64,000 bases of DNA from Trichostrongylus colubriformis (Eukaryota; Nematoda; Chromadorea; Rhabditida; Trichostrongylidae). Under the pieces are notes generated by a model. That model saw only the letters and a list, made by a program, of their open reading frames with translations, was not told where the DNA came from and did not search any database. The stretch is from positions 17,255,664 to 17,319,663 of the forward strand of contig OZ022257.1 of NCBI GenBank assembly GCA_963978905.1, given 5' to 3'. The stretch's first letter is position 1. The number at the start of each line of letters is the position of its first letter. Shown one piece after another: positions 13,101 to 28,100 of the stretch. The position numbers and the translations under genes were made by a program.

Positions 13101-16100
13101 CTGATGGACGAGTTATAGTACTCGTTCTGTGTCAACTATATCCCCGAGTGGTAACCCGTATTAGATGAACACCCTGTATTGTTTTATGAATACTGATAAA
13201 TCGATACTTTTTCCAGGTATAACTTGTGGTATAGATCAGAAGGATCGCCGCATTTTATGAAGAAAGCCGTCAACGGTACTGCAAACAGCGTCGAACTTAC
13301 TGGATTAAGTAAGTGTCGATGAGCGCTTCCATACCTGGAAGTTACAGTTATCGGAATCAATCTTTATTTTGCAGTGATGGGACGAGTGTATGAAATCTTG
13401 CTGGGTGCAGAAAATGTGGAAGGTCTCAGTGCAAACGCCACCGAGCAACTAGTAACACCAGTCGGAAATCCAGATGGGGAGCCGCTCAACGTGCAGTATG
13501 AAATTATTAATGGAAAGGTTGGTTCTTCATAGATTTGAAAGGCTTTTGGTAGCAGTGTAATAGCTGAGATCGGTATGGGGCCGTTAAGCTTACCGTTAAA
13601 GGAATCAGAAGTGGTAAATCATGTTCTCCGTAAATGAAATGATGCCGATTCGTGAAGAGGAGAAAATGGTGATCTGTGGGAAACTTTATTTAAAAAGTAC
13701 ATTTGCGTCTCTATCGCGATCTCTTTTATATGCGTTTTGGTCGTGCGGCTTCCGAAAATGACGGGGTAGCATTCACGCCTTGGCTTAACTTCCCTAGCCG
13801 TCCGCACCACCCTCCACCAATGCAGAGCAAGAGGTAGCATGCCTTTGGTTGTGGAAGCTGACCCTATTCACGGGGTTTTGATCGTTCCGTTGTGATCTTT
13901 CTCTGTTACCGCGCTACTTCGCACTCATCGTTTATGTTCCACTATCGGCTAAAATATCCCCTAACGGCGTCTTTGAGGCGAGGGTTTTTGACTGGCATTC
14001 TCTTCCACACTTATGGGGCGTAACCCTTCGAGCGGCTCTTTGACACAATGGTCTTTTTTCGTGAAGATTTGAAAATTTGATACTAAAAAGCTGGTTTGAA
14101 ATTTTTCAAACAATTGAAATCTTCATTTACCATCGGCACAATATATGATAAGATTACTATCGAAAATAAAATGAATGTGCCTGACGTTTCGACCCTTTCG
14201 TCGTTTCCAGAGGCCTAAAAGGGGCTCGGAGTTCGCTAACCGCTGACCTACCCGATTATGCGCAAAAAGCCCCCAGCATTTCGTTTGATTGGGTAAGTCA
14301 AGAGGCAGCGAGCTTTGAGCCACTTTTTAGGCCTCTGAAGACGACGAAAGGGTCGTAACGTTAGGCCGTTAATAAAATTGATCCACCTAAAGACGTCGTT
14401 CAGTAAAGCAGCACACGGATAATCTGAACATCATGCCGAGGTTTCAATAAAAGAGAATTTGGAGAATGAATGTGGTTATCTGCTACCCCCCCCCTCCACA
14501 CTCTTTATCTGAGAGATCTCATTTATCAGACTTACTGTTTGAAATCAAGTGCGCCAGCAGTGCAAATGTGGCCGGTAGCGGATACCTGCCCCTGCGCTTG
14601 GCGCTAAAATCCTCCCTCTTTCTCGTTTTCTCATCATGAGCTGGACGGATTTAATTCGAAAAGGGCACCTCATAGTAAATCGGCAGATTGTTATTAATCG
14701 TGAGCATCTGATGCAAGTGCAACTGAAAAATGAGTGGTTCGATAGGAAAAGGGCAAATTTCAGTTTATTTCGGAAGGTTCCGAGGTCTGCACAAGACGTT
14801 TCATTGGAAGATAAGGATCAATAAGTTGATCCTGTCAAGTTTGAAGTCACGTTTTTCCTGTGAAGTCTGTTCGTCTATCAAGGAAAGCGGTTTCGAGCAT
14901 ATGCTCACGGCTTGGACTTTACCAAGGAGACGATGAACTATCTGGAATCAGCGATTTTTATCGAAGAATTCGCAATGGTGAACGTCAGCCCTCCGGATAT
15001 GAGTACATACAGTTCCCAGTTGTTTTCTTATGCAAGCTCCTGTTTAGGGGTGTAGTCGTGGGAAATTCGTTTCCATGCAGGTTCTGATACGTTTTCTGAT
15101 TATCCTCATGGGAATTCGTCAGCAGACCGAGGTCGTACTGGTTCTTGCAATCGCATGCGTCCCGATGGTGAAATGCAAACGGTTTTGTCTCTGTTTTTCT
15201 TCCGGTCGGCGATTCGACATTTATGAGAGTGGAGATATACGCCAGATGTGCGCACGTAGCCGCTTCACTGCTGCAGTATGCGCGCATAAGTAAAGCTGGC
15301 ATAATGTGCTTGCGTCCTTCCCTCTCAATCCTTTCCGTTTCTTGCTGAACGCACATTTGTGTGTGTGCTTCTACTGTCACCACTGCCACCATCATCATGC
15401 ATCCGAAACGTATTGAAATTACAAAGGTTAGCTCAAATATTCTGTGACTTTCCTCGTAATTGAGCTCTTTGGGGTGAGATTTAGTCTCAAACATCACTTA
15501 TTAATGCAACATATGCATATGGTACACGTAGCGTGTTCAGATGAGGATCTCATGGGAACCGCCGGCCGAAGATCGTCGTAATGGCAATATCACCGCGTAC
15601 AAGGCAATATTGACTCCAATGGACTCCGATGGAGAACGAATCGAAAAGGAGGTGAGGGAAAGTCAGACATCATCTCAGGGAGTTGTTCCCTCAGTTTTCT
15701 CAGGACGGTTTTTCTTCGGGGAGGCTCAGTACTTTAGTAAAGTTTCTATTAATTCCAAAAATCCAAAACTTTTTTCAACGATCTGTTTGTCTCGCCTGGA
15801 GTGTCGACTTTTCACTGAAGCGAAGCTGGAAAGTGTACCAAAATCAACACAAGCAGATCGATAAACCACTTCAGTGGCAAGAGTGGGGAAATATTGAATC
15901 TTCTTTCATATTGTCAGTCTCATTCTTGCTGCTTTTTTGACATGCGCTGCTCTTTTGAAGCTGTGAAACTGATGGTATTTCATTCCATTTTCCATTTTTC
16001 GAAGGCCGCACAGCAGCATCAAAACGATTGAAGTTGGAGTCTTCTTTTTTTCGAAATAGCGTGCGTCTCTTTATTTTAAGGTTTTCTTCAGGATAGACCT

Positions 16101-19100
16101 TGACGTGGATTTCGTATTAAGTATAAGGACAAGTTACTATGTGAACCGTGTTTTTTAGGACAATCAGATTTATCGCTCTGTAACTCAACGCCTTGTCGGA
16201 TTACTCAACATTCGGTATTCTCATTTTCTGAAAATCAGGAGTTTTCTCCATTCTGTTTTAGAAATCGGGAGATCGGATATCTGCTCTAGCCTCTTGTTCT
16301 GACCATGCATTATCACAGAATGTGATAGAAACTTAAACTTACATGACTCGTCAAAAAGTTCGCCCTTTTGGCACACCGGAGTGTGGCCATGACTTCCTTC
16401 CTCTTATGCTCCCCACCAACAAAAACCCGGATGACTGGCGTCGCTCTGCGTCGCAGTGCGTGCGGTTCAGGGACACGTCTATAGTTGGATTCTAAAGCGA
16501 TGAAACGATATGCGCAACACGCTGTGATGCGAAATCCTGACATGATGAGGGAAACTGCTCACTGTTCATTTTTTATTCCACATAGCGGAAATCCGTGGGC
16601 TGCAGTATCTCACCATTTCCCATACAAATCGAAGTCAGATGTCAGAGAATCCAGAAATGTTGCTTGTGGGAGAGAGGGGACTAGTTATCGGCTGAGTGCA
16701 AGGATTTTCGGACCGCATCTCAAAATTGCGCTTTCTTTTTGTAGTTCAGTTGTAAATATCGCTGTTTCTGCAGCTTTGTGTCAATCACAGCTTCACAATG
16801 GCAAAGCTGAGTTTCTGTCTATGAAAGAATTTCCGTCGACATACAGCGCCAATCTTTATCCGTAGCTGTCGGCTGCTCTTATTCTTGATAGGATCATGCT
16901 GCCTTCTATATGATGCCTTCTATATTCTGCCGACCAGGAGTGCCGATTCCACCATATGTGTAGATTGAAAATATTATAGTCTAGGATAATAATGGTACAC
17001 TACCAGGACAAGATATACCCGCCGCCGCAAAACTGTGGGGCTCAGCTTCGTTACCTGAGCTCTAGATTGTATGGGTCGTGCACGGAAATATTCCATATAT
17101 TTATGTTTATCTTTTCTTTATAAAGATAAAGATATTTATGCTGTATTTGATTGGTAAGGGCCGCATGCAAGTTTTCACGCCAGTTAATGCGAAACCGGCT
17201 AGGACACAGCTTCTCAAAGTGGCGGACGACGGGGCGAGCCTTCGAGTGACCGTCCGGCGTGAAGTTACTTACGCCGGAAAATCGCGGCGAGCGGCGCGGC
17301 GGATGAGAGTGCCAGTGGCAGGGCATGGCAGCCTTCAAGCGAGGCAGTGTGGCATGAGTGGAAGTACGGAGGTGACGGAGTCACGCTCTGCCGGGCTCTC
17401 AAGGGCAATCAATTCGGCAAGTCGTACTGGTGGTGATGCGAGTGCGACGACGCGAAGCGATTTTCCGTCGTAAGCAGCCCCACCCCGTCGTCCGCCACTG
17501 TCAGGAGCTGTATCTTATATTTTCCCTTTCTTTCGTGAAACTTTGCCTGCGGCCCTATTTGGAAATGCAACATACTAGATGTATTGGTAACGGACAAATT
17601 CATGTTCTCGTGCACGATTCCTTTTTAGTGAAAGGCTTTTTATGCATTACCGTAGCTGTATCCAAGTGTGAATTCTCTAGTGTATCCAGGCTTTGAATCA
17701 TTGTTGTAAGTTCGTTTGCCCTTGTCATATGAAATAGCCTCCTGAAACAAATCCTCTTTGACTTGAAGGATTTCACTGCGATATTTTTCAATTTTCGCCT
17801 AGCACCCCTCATCTTCCATGAATTGAGTGGGAAGTCTCCCATTACATTCTGCTGCCACTATCTGAAGTAATTGTAGTGAACGCGTAGAATTTACTGTTTA
17901 CAGGGATAGAATCCCCAAAAACTTTGAAGGTTTCATTCTAGCGAGTTCGAAAACTCGTTTTTGCTTCTCTTACCGAAAGCTTTCGATCTGGTACGATGCA
18001 CCATTTATTCACCCTTTTTCGACATTTGCCTTAGGAGAGCATCACCATCATATTAACTCAACGTTACGCCTTTTCATGCATAGGTAAAGGAAAAATTTCT
18101 CAGTCTACTCATGTTTATTATTATTAACAGGATTCGTCCACGGAAAAATGAGTTCTTCTGTTACCCATATACATATATATGTTGTATTTGTCAAATGTGG
18201 ACCGCATGCAAAGTTCTACTCGAAAAAATGTGAATCCGGCTGAGATGGCACCACAAAGTCTCGACCGGGTGGGCGGGACCTCTGAGGAAATGCCCACCCT
18301 GTCGTCCGCCGCGGTCGGAGACGCATTTTGGAACGGAAAGTTACGTAAACAGTCCCTCCGTTCTTAACCGCGACGGACGACGAGACGGGGCTTTTACTCG
18401 GAGCTATTACTCTTTTCATCGCTGGTGGTGCCTGTCATTTTTATTTTTCGGCGTATAGCCACACTTGGGTCGTCCCTCATTACATATGCAGTAATGTCAA
18501 TCTGTTAGCATTACCTCTGCACATTTCTGGAGATACGGGTGGTTCGTTGATTCCTTGCAAGACGCACCATGCCCGCCATCCTCTTCATATACAGAAGTCA
18601 TGCCCTGTTCGGTGAACGTACACAATAACTAGCAGGATACCTTATGTCCATACGGTTCTTCTTTCTCGTCCATACAGTTTTGACATGCGAGTCTCGTAGG
18701 AATCTTAGGAAGACTAGTCATTTGGGCAGTGTTTGATCGTCCTCGGAAATGTGCGGTTTGAGGAGGATGTGGAGCAAAGTGGGCAAAATTGCTTTGTTGA
18801 AGTTCACTCTCAAGTACGAAGCAATCTCGTGGTTTGAAAGATTCATTTTCTTTTTTTTTTCGCCCTGCAGTTGCCCATCTATGGAGGAGGCGGGAGAAAC
18901 TTCGTGTCACCTCTCGTCAACTGCCCAGCAGATGGCTTTGGCCGAAAAGATTTTCGAAGGGAAAGTTTCGTGCGTAGGAAGGGTGAGACGTATTGCTTGC
19001 TACTTCTCCCCTAATGGGATAGCTCTCCATCGAGCTGTGGGAATTATTTACCGGTCCTCAACTATTCAGTAGTAATGAAGTTAAGTGCATTCAAATTGAT

Positions 19101-22100
19101 CGAATTGGCACATTTGTTCGTAGAGTTTTTCGTTCTCATCGCAATGTGTCGTCCTAATTGGCCTTGTTCCCGTCTTCTAGCACCATCCGCGGATGTCTTT
19201 ATCCTCCTTCTAATTTTCTTTCGCCGACAACCTACTTCTAGCAGAAAGTAGCAGCCGTTAAGAGCACTACTATTTTCGTTTCGAGCATCATTTATCATCC
19301 TTAGTTTTTCCAGTTACGATGTTGACTATTCTTATGTGATGTATTTCCGACGACTGTTTCCTGGGTGATGTTTTGTGGGTTTGTGTTCAATTCAATGCCA
19401 CATGAATGTAGTACTCGTTAATGCTGGAAAATTGTCGTGGTTGCTATGCTATGAGAAGACGTCGCACAACTAGTGTGCCATGAGTTTTTTCTCTTCAAAG
19501 AAGCCATGAGTTTTTTCTTTCTTCGAGCACAGCCTGTGCCTTCCTATGCCCCTCTTCAAGCCATTCTTCAGCAGTGCTTTCAGCACCACGAACATCCCAT
19601 GTAGCTGTGAATCAATTGGATTCATTTTGTTTATGCTGGCTTTTTGTTAGCAGGCATCACGCTCTTTCAATCGACTTCGTGTTGTAGTGCCGCGTTTGTC
19701 GACGAGAATCGACCGGATTTCATGCAAAAATTGGTCTATCTATCATCCGATTACCCTCTTTACATGCTGTCATACGAGAAAACTGCTGCTCGCTATTCAC
19801 ATATCAATTTTCGAGGCGAATCGATTCTCCCTGTGGTGCTTCATTTAGCTTTGCTCTACCAACCAGGGTCGTTTCTCCTTGTCGGCCGGAAGTGCTGCAT
19901 CTCAGGTTTTTAACTGTCAGTTTTAAAGCTTATATTTTGAGCATCAATTTCATCTTTATGTTACTCTTTCCGGAGAAATCACCTCTCCCTCGAATCACTC
20001 TCCCAAGAAATCACCGGAGAAATCAAATTTGGAAAGCCCATTTTTTAAGGGTACATTCTACGTAACCTTATCTAGGTTGTCGTGGTAAATAATCAAACGT
20101 GAGGTGCCAAGGTGTATGCAAGTCGAAAAAGTCTTGTCGGCACTCCATAGGTCATCGAAAATGTTTCTTCTCGTTGAGAGCTTCGTGACTACGCAGCTGG
20201 CTACAGCGTGAAAACGAGCTCCTTCGAAAGTTTTTGATGGTTCAATGGCTTATGCAAAATTCGTCTTTGACGTTTTTTTCCTGTTGCCATCATTGCGAGA
20301 TTTCGTCCTATTTTATCTGATCGCATCTATCGTGAACTTTTTCAGCCACGAAGCTTGGCGGTGTCATTTCTTTGGGTGAGGTACCTCTGCTCAAAAGCCC
20401 TAAGGCAGCGTTCATAGCGGTGGAATCTATTTTTTGTGAAGTTGTATTAGGTTGATTCACAATAAATCGGACAAATGGTAGTGATGATTTCTAGAGATCA
20501 TAACTCAGTAACGAATCAACGAAAATGGACGCGCGAGGTACCGTTGGAATGAGTATGAAAAGCTCTTCAAAGTACCGCAAAATAATCACTCCAAAGTAAA
20601 TTCATTCCGCCACAATGCCGCACGATTTCAAGCGGTCCAGAGACCACATCCGCAACGTCATACTATTTATATCGCTATCTGGCCAGGAACCCTCGGATAT
20701 CGGCAGACGTCTGATAGAAGTTCACAAGGAGCATGCCCCCGGCAGAAGTACACTGTAGTTGTAGCATTCGAAGTTTGCGTCAGGCGACTATTCCATCGAA
20801 GACGAAAACCGCGGTTGGTGGAGCGTACACGGCGTAGAGTACTGGGAGCTGCTCGATGAAGGTACCACAGTATCCGCCGACGTCTACGTTTGTCAATTAC
20901 GAGAATTGAAGGCCAATGTCCAAAGTTCGCTACGGCGGCGGTCACATGTCTACTTCCAGCACGACAACGTGTCTACTTCCACAGACCGCACTTCGCAAGA
21001 TCGACCAAGGCCGAGCTGCTGTCGTACAGTTGGACCGTACTTCTATACCCACCGTACTCCCCAGACCTGGCCCCTTCAGATTTCCACCTTTTCTCCCACA
21101 GCCAACGCCACCTGGACGGCCAAGACTTCAAAACTCGCGACGAGGTCAAGGCGGCACTCGGCAACTTCTTCGAGCTCCAGCTTCCAGCCTTCTGGAGCAA
21201 GGGCATCCATGATCTGCCTATACCGTGGCAGAAGGTCATCGATAAAGATGGAGTATATTTCAAGTGAATCCCTGTTGTCGTAAAAAAGTTGTACGACAAT
21301 GATTAAAATTGGTCAATTTGTCCGATTTATTATGAATCAACCTAATAGAATCTGCGGAAAAAGATTGCATACGTGACGATCGGGAGAAGTGTGATAGTTG
21401 TTTTTTGTGGATGTGCGGAATCTGCTTTCTTGCGGAATTGTGGAATCTGCGCAATCATTATAATTCTGTCGACTAGGCGAAACCTGGAAACCGATGTATA
21501 TTCAAGCTTTTTCCACATTTCTGCATTCCCACAAAAACGTGAATTGCGCGATTTTCTAACGATACATATCTCAATCACTTTATCCTAATTACATAATTCC
21601 GTAAGAATGCAAACTCCACCCCTGTGAACGTTCCGTTAGGTCCGACTGATATACCTTCGCGCCGCGATAAGGGTATATTCTAAATGGTTATGAGCAGATC
21701 TTTCTGACCAGGAAGATGACTATAAACTTGGTAGACTAACCAGGTGGTTGATTATTATGAGGTTTGATCCTTCAAAGCGATTCTTAAAGGAATCGTCCAC
21801 GGAAAATGAGTTTTTGTGTTACCCATATGTTTATGTTGTATTTGCCTAATGTTGGCCTCATGCAAAATTTCACGCGAAAATTGTGAATCTGGCTGAGATA
21901 CAGCACCACAAAGTGCGGTCCCAGTGGGCGGGGCCTCCGTGTAAAAGCCTCGTCCCGTCTTCCGCCGCCGTTGGGAACGGAGAGTGGGACTGTTTACGTA
22001 ACCTTCTGTTCCTACAATGTGTCTCCGACCACGGCGGACGCGGTACGAGGCTTTTACACGGAGGCCCGCCCACTGGGACCGCACTTTGTGGGGCTGTATC

Positions 22101-25100
22101 TCTGCCAGATTCACATTTTTTTCGCGTGAAATTTTGCATGAGGCCAACATTAGGCAAGTACAACATAAACATATGGGTAACACAAAAACTCATTTTCCGT
22201 GGACGATTCCTTTAATGTTCAGTACTCAAGTCGGAGTCATCCTCTCGGATATTCAGCTCGGTTGCTTTTTTTGCTCTCCGAGAAAGGCCAGAGCATTAGA
22301 CCTCGCCGAGCTGTCCGAATTTCTCGTTATGAAGAGGGTCTCGCATCTTCAGCTATGCATAGAGCCGCGCAAAGAGCTTCTGCCGTTGCCACGCACTTTT
22401 CTGTTGAATCGCTTTCCATTCTTTCGGTTCTCAGGCGAAGTGAGTTTCGGAGTTTTCCAATAAGTTAACCTTGAATCGCTGCTGAATGTTGATGCTGCCA
22501 TGCTTCGATTGGCTCATATTTCATACCCTAATTTTTGTGATAGATGTATCAGAGCGTTTATTCGACACGTCATCTCGTGTTGGGAACATCCAGTGGCCCA
22601 TATGGTGTCAGCTTTCGTGTGAAAGTTTTTTCATATTCATAGCTCCTGCTCACTGGGTATGATTTCCGGTGTGTATTAAGCCTCTGAAGTGGGCGTATAC
22701 GAGTGTTACATGTTACACAGTTTTTGATGCACATATCCTTCTAGGTAACTATACTTGTAATGAATCTCTTCTAGGGTGGCGGGTCGTTGGTCGAATTTAG
22801 CCATGGAGACTCAGGTTTGTCGTCGTGACCCTGACCAAAAATGCTTCTTCGAATTTTTTAAAACTCCTTGCTCCTTGAAATGAAAAGTTCCGGATACCTT
22901 CTGCTGGACCATCATAGCTCTTTGAAACTTCGCTGAAGGCATTAAGAAGGTTTCTAGATGGATTTGATGTTTTTTAGTTTCAGCTAAGTTGATACAATTA
23001 AAGGCACCTACATAGTGTAAGAAAAAAAAAAGAGAACTGGGAATACATGTTCATGAAAGCAAACCTTCCACTTTAGAAGAGGTGATGTGTATCGAGAATC
23101 GCATTGAATAAGGCTCTAGATCTTATGACGATCCCGCAGCACGACATGTCGTTCTGCAATTCATCAGCCGGGCGAGTTACCGGCGAGGGAAGGAAATTAT
23201 TCGCAGTCGGCACATCTAGCCCCTCGCCTGTCTGCAATCTACCCCCGGCTAGTGACCCTCGGCAGAGGGGTGTGAAAGAGAAGAGGTTTTCTTACTCCTT
23301 GAGTTTTCGTCGTTCTACCTCGTTCTTTAGCTACGGTCACATTTCTGCGCACTATACTCTCATATTCTACAGTATGCAGAATTTACCCTTTCCGTCTCTG
23401 TAATAAAGTACCATCGACGAAGATCCGAAATGGCAGGAAATATCGAAAGTTGTTCGCTGTTTATCTTGGAGCTGAGTGAGCTTGGAATTTTTATTGGAGT
23501 GCTTTTGTGTTGTTGGTCCGAAAAGACCATACTGGTTCTTCTCAAGCAGAAAGTTTTAGTCAGCATTATATAAGTCTGCTCTGTTATTTGGAGAAGCTCC
23601 TATCCTCATACATCATTGGTTTTGGAAGCGTTGTTCTCGCAACTTCTATTGCTTTGGTGCCCATGAAAGCAATCATTGGGCTGCGTTTGTTCTTAAAGAC
23701 AATGACGACAATGACTGACATGGTTGAAAGATTTATTTTTTTTTTTTGTGACGTGGGGCAATGTCTGACGATGTTGAGGGGCAGCCTCCGAATATCTTAT
23801 GAGAAATTCAAATGTTGGTTACCGTGGTGAAATTTTGAATTCGGCTAATAATCGTCTTATTCTTGTGTCTAGCCAGCTCGGTAATCGATAATGGCATATT
23901 GGTTGCTGAGCTCTCTTGTGTTATGATTAAGACGACAATCAGCTGATTTTTGTCCGTAGTTTTCTGCTGTTGGAAAATAGCAATTCCTTGGGAAATAATC
24001 CAGCGGATCTAATCCAGTGATATCATTTCGCTTCGCTGAACTATCAGGACAATTGAATGAGTGGAAGAAATTCCTATCGCGGCTCACTTCCTCGGCTGTG
24101 AAAACTACCAACAGACTGTCATGTCAGTGGGTGCGATAATTCAGGTAGTGAAAAAGGGAGCTATGTTGTCTTAAATGATTGCTCAAACGATTTTGTATGA
24201 CGTGCTTTATAGTGTAGCTCCAGTGGATCTGTTATGTGTTTCGCATGACAGCAACACATCACAGATCCGCGTGGTTTCGATCGATACATCAGACGTGCTG
24301 GGCGCACGTACCCATGTCCGCGCATAGTATACAGGCCCCAGTGCTCATATTTCTGACCATTTATTCGTGTTTTCCTTTCCACTACATATCTCTATTTACC
24401 TAGCCTGTTTATCCTCACTATTAACACTCGACCAAATTTTAATCAGGGAAATCTTTACTGGAAATCAAGAAATTTTTTCAAGAAACTTCCGTGCTGTGTT
24501 CGAAAGGTTGTGATTGATTTCAGCGCTGGTTACCTACTTATGAGTTGTTTCAAAGTTGACTCCACCGACTCTCGAATCTTGCTGATTTCAGGTGAAAGAC
24601 GGCTCAAGCTCGGCCACGTTTGCCGTCGACGTCCGAAAGGCGTACACCTTCAAAGTTGCTGCGGCGACAATGAAAGGACCTGGTCCATTCTCGCCGGTGC
24701 TCACCATCAATCCAGATCCGGCTGGTTTGTTTCGTTTTTAAGAATTTTTTTCACTATATGACGAGGAGTTGTACAGGGCTCAGATTTTTTGCAGCCGAAA
24801 TTACGCAAAGTTCTGATGAAGTGAACTGAAAACAACTAGGTGCTTGAGCGCGACTTTCCACCTGCATGCGCAAGTTGGCTGCCTTAATTGTAAATCACAT
24901 TGGTATGGACGAGCGAATCGGCACCGACTGGCTCTTCACCCGGCTATCCGCTGACCACGAGCGTTTGTGACGTTCGTAGTTCGCGTCACCGTCAACAGTT
25001 ATAACACCTACAACTGCAAGATATAGGCAGTCGTCGGACAGCGCTTGGCGGTGTTCTCTCTGGGTGTTTTCCGCCGCTTTTTTTTTTGTTTCGGAATCTC

Positions 25101-28100
25101 GGAATACTTACTTTCATCATATTCCATTCTACGGAATTCAATGTGGTTTTTTTAGGAAAGCGAGGCAAAGTGCCGTGCTGTGTGTGAGTGTGCCCAAGGT
25201 TGAAAACTTGTCCTTTGCCGCTTGAAGACTGGAGTAGTGCAGCGATTAGAAGAGTACATATGTAGCCACAGAATCATGGGTGTGGTATTCTTCTCTGGGC
25301 TGGCTGCTTGGGGCTTTCTCTGAACCTTTTTATCCGTAAAAGCCACTTTGTGTAGGGCGCTGTCGATCGATAGAAAACCCGCTGTTACATACGTCTTGTT
25401 GATACTTAGAATGGCTCCCAGGTTAAGCCGTTAACGTTCCCTCCACCTTGGGCTTCCACCTCCGCATATGTATGTGTTGACATCTTAGTAGAGAAGTACA
25501 TTGAAGAAACGTCTAGAACACCATGATGTTACAACTTACGAACATGGGACTCTAATTAATGGGCATATTTATAATTTATGTGTGTTGCCCATGTTCGTAA
25601 ATCAATGTCGCACTTTATGGAGGAACACTTAGCTCTATCCCTTCCGCCTAGATATTTTCACCTTGATTCTGACTATATCTTCCCACGTCTGGTCATCATG
25701 TTACTCGTGTTGGCTATCGGTTCAGAGGTTCATTAAATATTCAAGCTCGCTGGACTCCCACCTCCTCATATTTCGCGACAATTTCGCCCACATCCACTGT
25801 TTCACTCTCTGTAATGGCACTCAATCATTCTGACGTGTGTGCATGTGGTGGTGGTAGCAAATGCATACGCGAACATTCACTATATTTCATTGCCCTTGGC
25901 GCTGATAGTATTTATTATGGTTTTCGCGCCCAACTTTCAGACGAATTCTGGTGACTTATCTCGGTCCGCAAGCGGTGAATTCGCGCGCTCAGTCGATTTA
26001 TGCATATCGGTAGACTGTTCATTGGTGGGATCCTACATCCATCTCATCCTGTGTACTCATTCCTTAATTGTTTTCATATTCGCCATTAGCATGTAGCTGT
26101 AAACAGCATCGCTAATGTCGCGGTCTGTGCATCGTTTGGCTGTGATTTAGCACCTTAACCAGCACTTATGTGGCAAAATTTATTGCCAAAGTGCTGGCGC
26201 TCAATTCCGCGCAGTCTCCACAAGCGTAAGTGACATCTCCGTGGATTCGCGCGTGCGTGTTTGGCGCATTAGTTGATTAAATAGCAATGTGATGAGATAT
26301 CGTCAATGTTTTCTCGATGGCCCTTCTCACTTCATCTTCCATTTGAAAAACGTAGAGCTCTCGATCTGATCGCCTCCCTATTTCTACACGTGTCCATTAG
26401 TGAGATAGAACGGCTGAGTGCTTATGATAAACGTTGTGTATAGGCAATGAAGCCGCTAATACTTTGAGAGTGAGATTGATTTACGAGATTAATGTCGCCC
26501 GTCTCTCACCTGCAGCCCTCAGGGCTTCACAACAGCACCCACACCACATTTACTGGCTCTATCGATTTAGAAAAAAAATGGCTAAGAATTACAGGAAACT
26601 GCAATTCAATAGGTTGGCTAGCTGCGGAGTATTGAAGTCAGAGCTCGTAAATATCACGTTTCATTTATTGGAAATTCGATTCTGACTGATGTTTGCAGTT
26701 TGTTCTAGTGGTTCTAGTTCCAATATCTATAGATATTGGCTTTCATATTCCTTCTGGTTTTCTTCAGAGTGTCTTGGCTCGCTTCCTTGTTTCCTCATGA
26801 CGTTTTCCTCGTCGATGACAATATTTCAATCTGCTTCAAAATTATTTCGAAAGCAGGTGCTACTGTAATGAGGCACCGTTCGTAGAGGTGAATTTTGTGT
26901 TTCCGCGATAGTGCAATCTGCGGAAAAGGACTACTTCAATGTCCACCGGGATAGTTGCGAAATTCACGTTTTTATGGAAATAAGGAATCTGAGAAAGAAG
27001 ATTAGATAAGTATCGATCGGAAGAAGTGTGAAAATTGCGCTTTTGTGGAGCCGCGGCATCTGCGTACTCGTGAGAATACAGAACTGTTTAATCTTCATTT
27101 CTCTGATCCTCTCGCCTTTTCGAAGCTTGGAAATCGATACGCATCTTATCCTGCTCCGCGCATTTCCCTGTTCTGCACTTTAGAAAAACCTAAATTTCGC
27201 ATTTTTCCCGATTGATAATCATGTTCATCGTTCTCCATTCTGTAAAAACTCAAATTTTACCACTGACACTACTGAGGCGCGTTCAATGAAAGGGGGTTAA
27301 TTGGTGCTGAAGGTGGAACAGAAATATGGCTTCACGTAATTGACGTTTCAGTAGTCAATAGGAACGTGTAAGATGGCCTGTATGGCTTGAGATACCGTTT
27401 GATATCCGTGTAAAGTCATGTTATCATTCATCGCTCAAGAGTTCCCCCCCCCCCTTCCACAATCCTCTAGAAATCGTCCGCGTCCACAGGAATGAAACTT
27501 GCATTTTGGCAGAATTGCGGAATGTGTGGAAAATGGATAAAATAGCAGTCAGAATTCCTCAAACCGCATGAAGACTTTCACTTGGTAGCTTCGCGCACAG
27601 TACTATCAAAAGAACTAGTTCCAAAGCACTTGAAGAAGTCATCGATTCAGTGTTTCTACCCCTCCCATTACCGTCAAGTATTTTTTCCTAGAGCACTTTG
27701 TTCAATCATACTTGCGCAGTAGGGGGTCTCCATACATGCTTTCAATAAATAGTTCGTGTTGGTATGGCGACTAAGTGTGCGGAGAGTTGATTGCGATTAG
27801 CCATATTCAGTCACTTGACCGTAGATAGGCTCTGCATAGGTGAATGGATGCGCTTAGCAGCACAATCTCTCTCTCTCTTTCATCATATTCCGTTTGCTTG
27901 AATCCACCTATTCATCCTTTCGCTCGAGATACTTCCGTTCTTTTAGTATTGATATTCTGCTTCACTATTCAGTATCATAAGAGACGCGTCTTCTGAAAAG
28001 GAGTCCGAAACGATGCAGCAGAACTGTACTCCTGTTTAATTACCTCAGTTCAACACGTGCCATGGATGATTCCGCGTCTGAAGAAGTAACGGTGGACACT

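Larger units (their letters stand above)
15652..24591 (+). other. ptp-3 intron 8 (8.9 kb), repeat-rich
   Basis: This is the largest intron. It carries three copies of the TTAA MITE family (about 17072-17626, 18131-18420, 21784-22214), the mariner element at 20450-21342 and one copy of a GC-rich dispersed repeat (about 23100-23300). No exon with a recognisable domain was seen in it. Confidence 0.6.

Noticed and set aside
14985..15497. 170-codon open frame on the minus strand in ptp-3 intron 7
   Set aside because: No domain, signal peptide or splice partner. With about 6000 frames between stops in 64 kb on six frames, one or two of this length are expected by chance.
16485..16865. 126-codon frame in ptp-3 intron 8
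   Set aside because: Overlaps a minus-strand frame, with no domain and no compatible splice context with exons 8 and 9.
20906..21283. Additional overlapping frames of 98-125 codons in the second mariner element
   Set aside because: They are other frames of the transposase fragment; only the frame with [13 protein letters not shown] matches the family.
23104..23403. 99-codon frame, recurring in part at 41061 and 44019
   Set aside because: The recurrence is due to a dispersed GC-rich repeat; the frames differ between copies and show no coding conservation.
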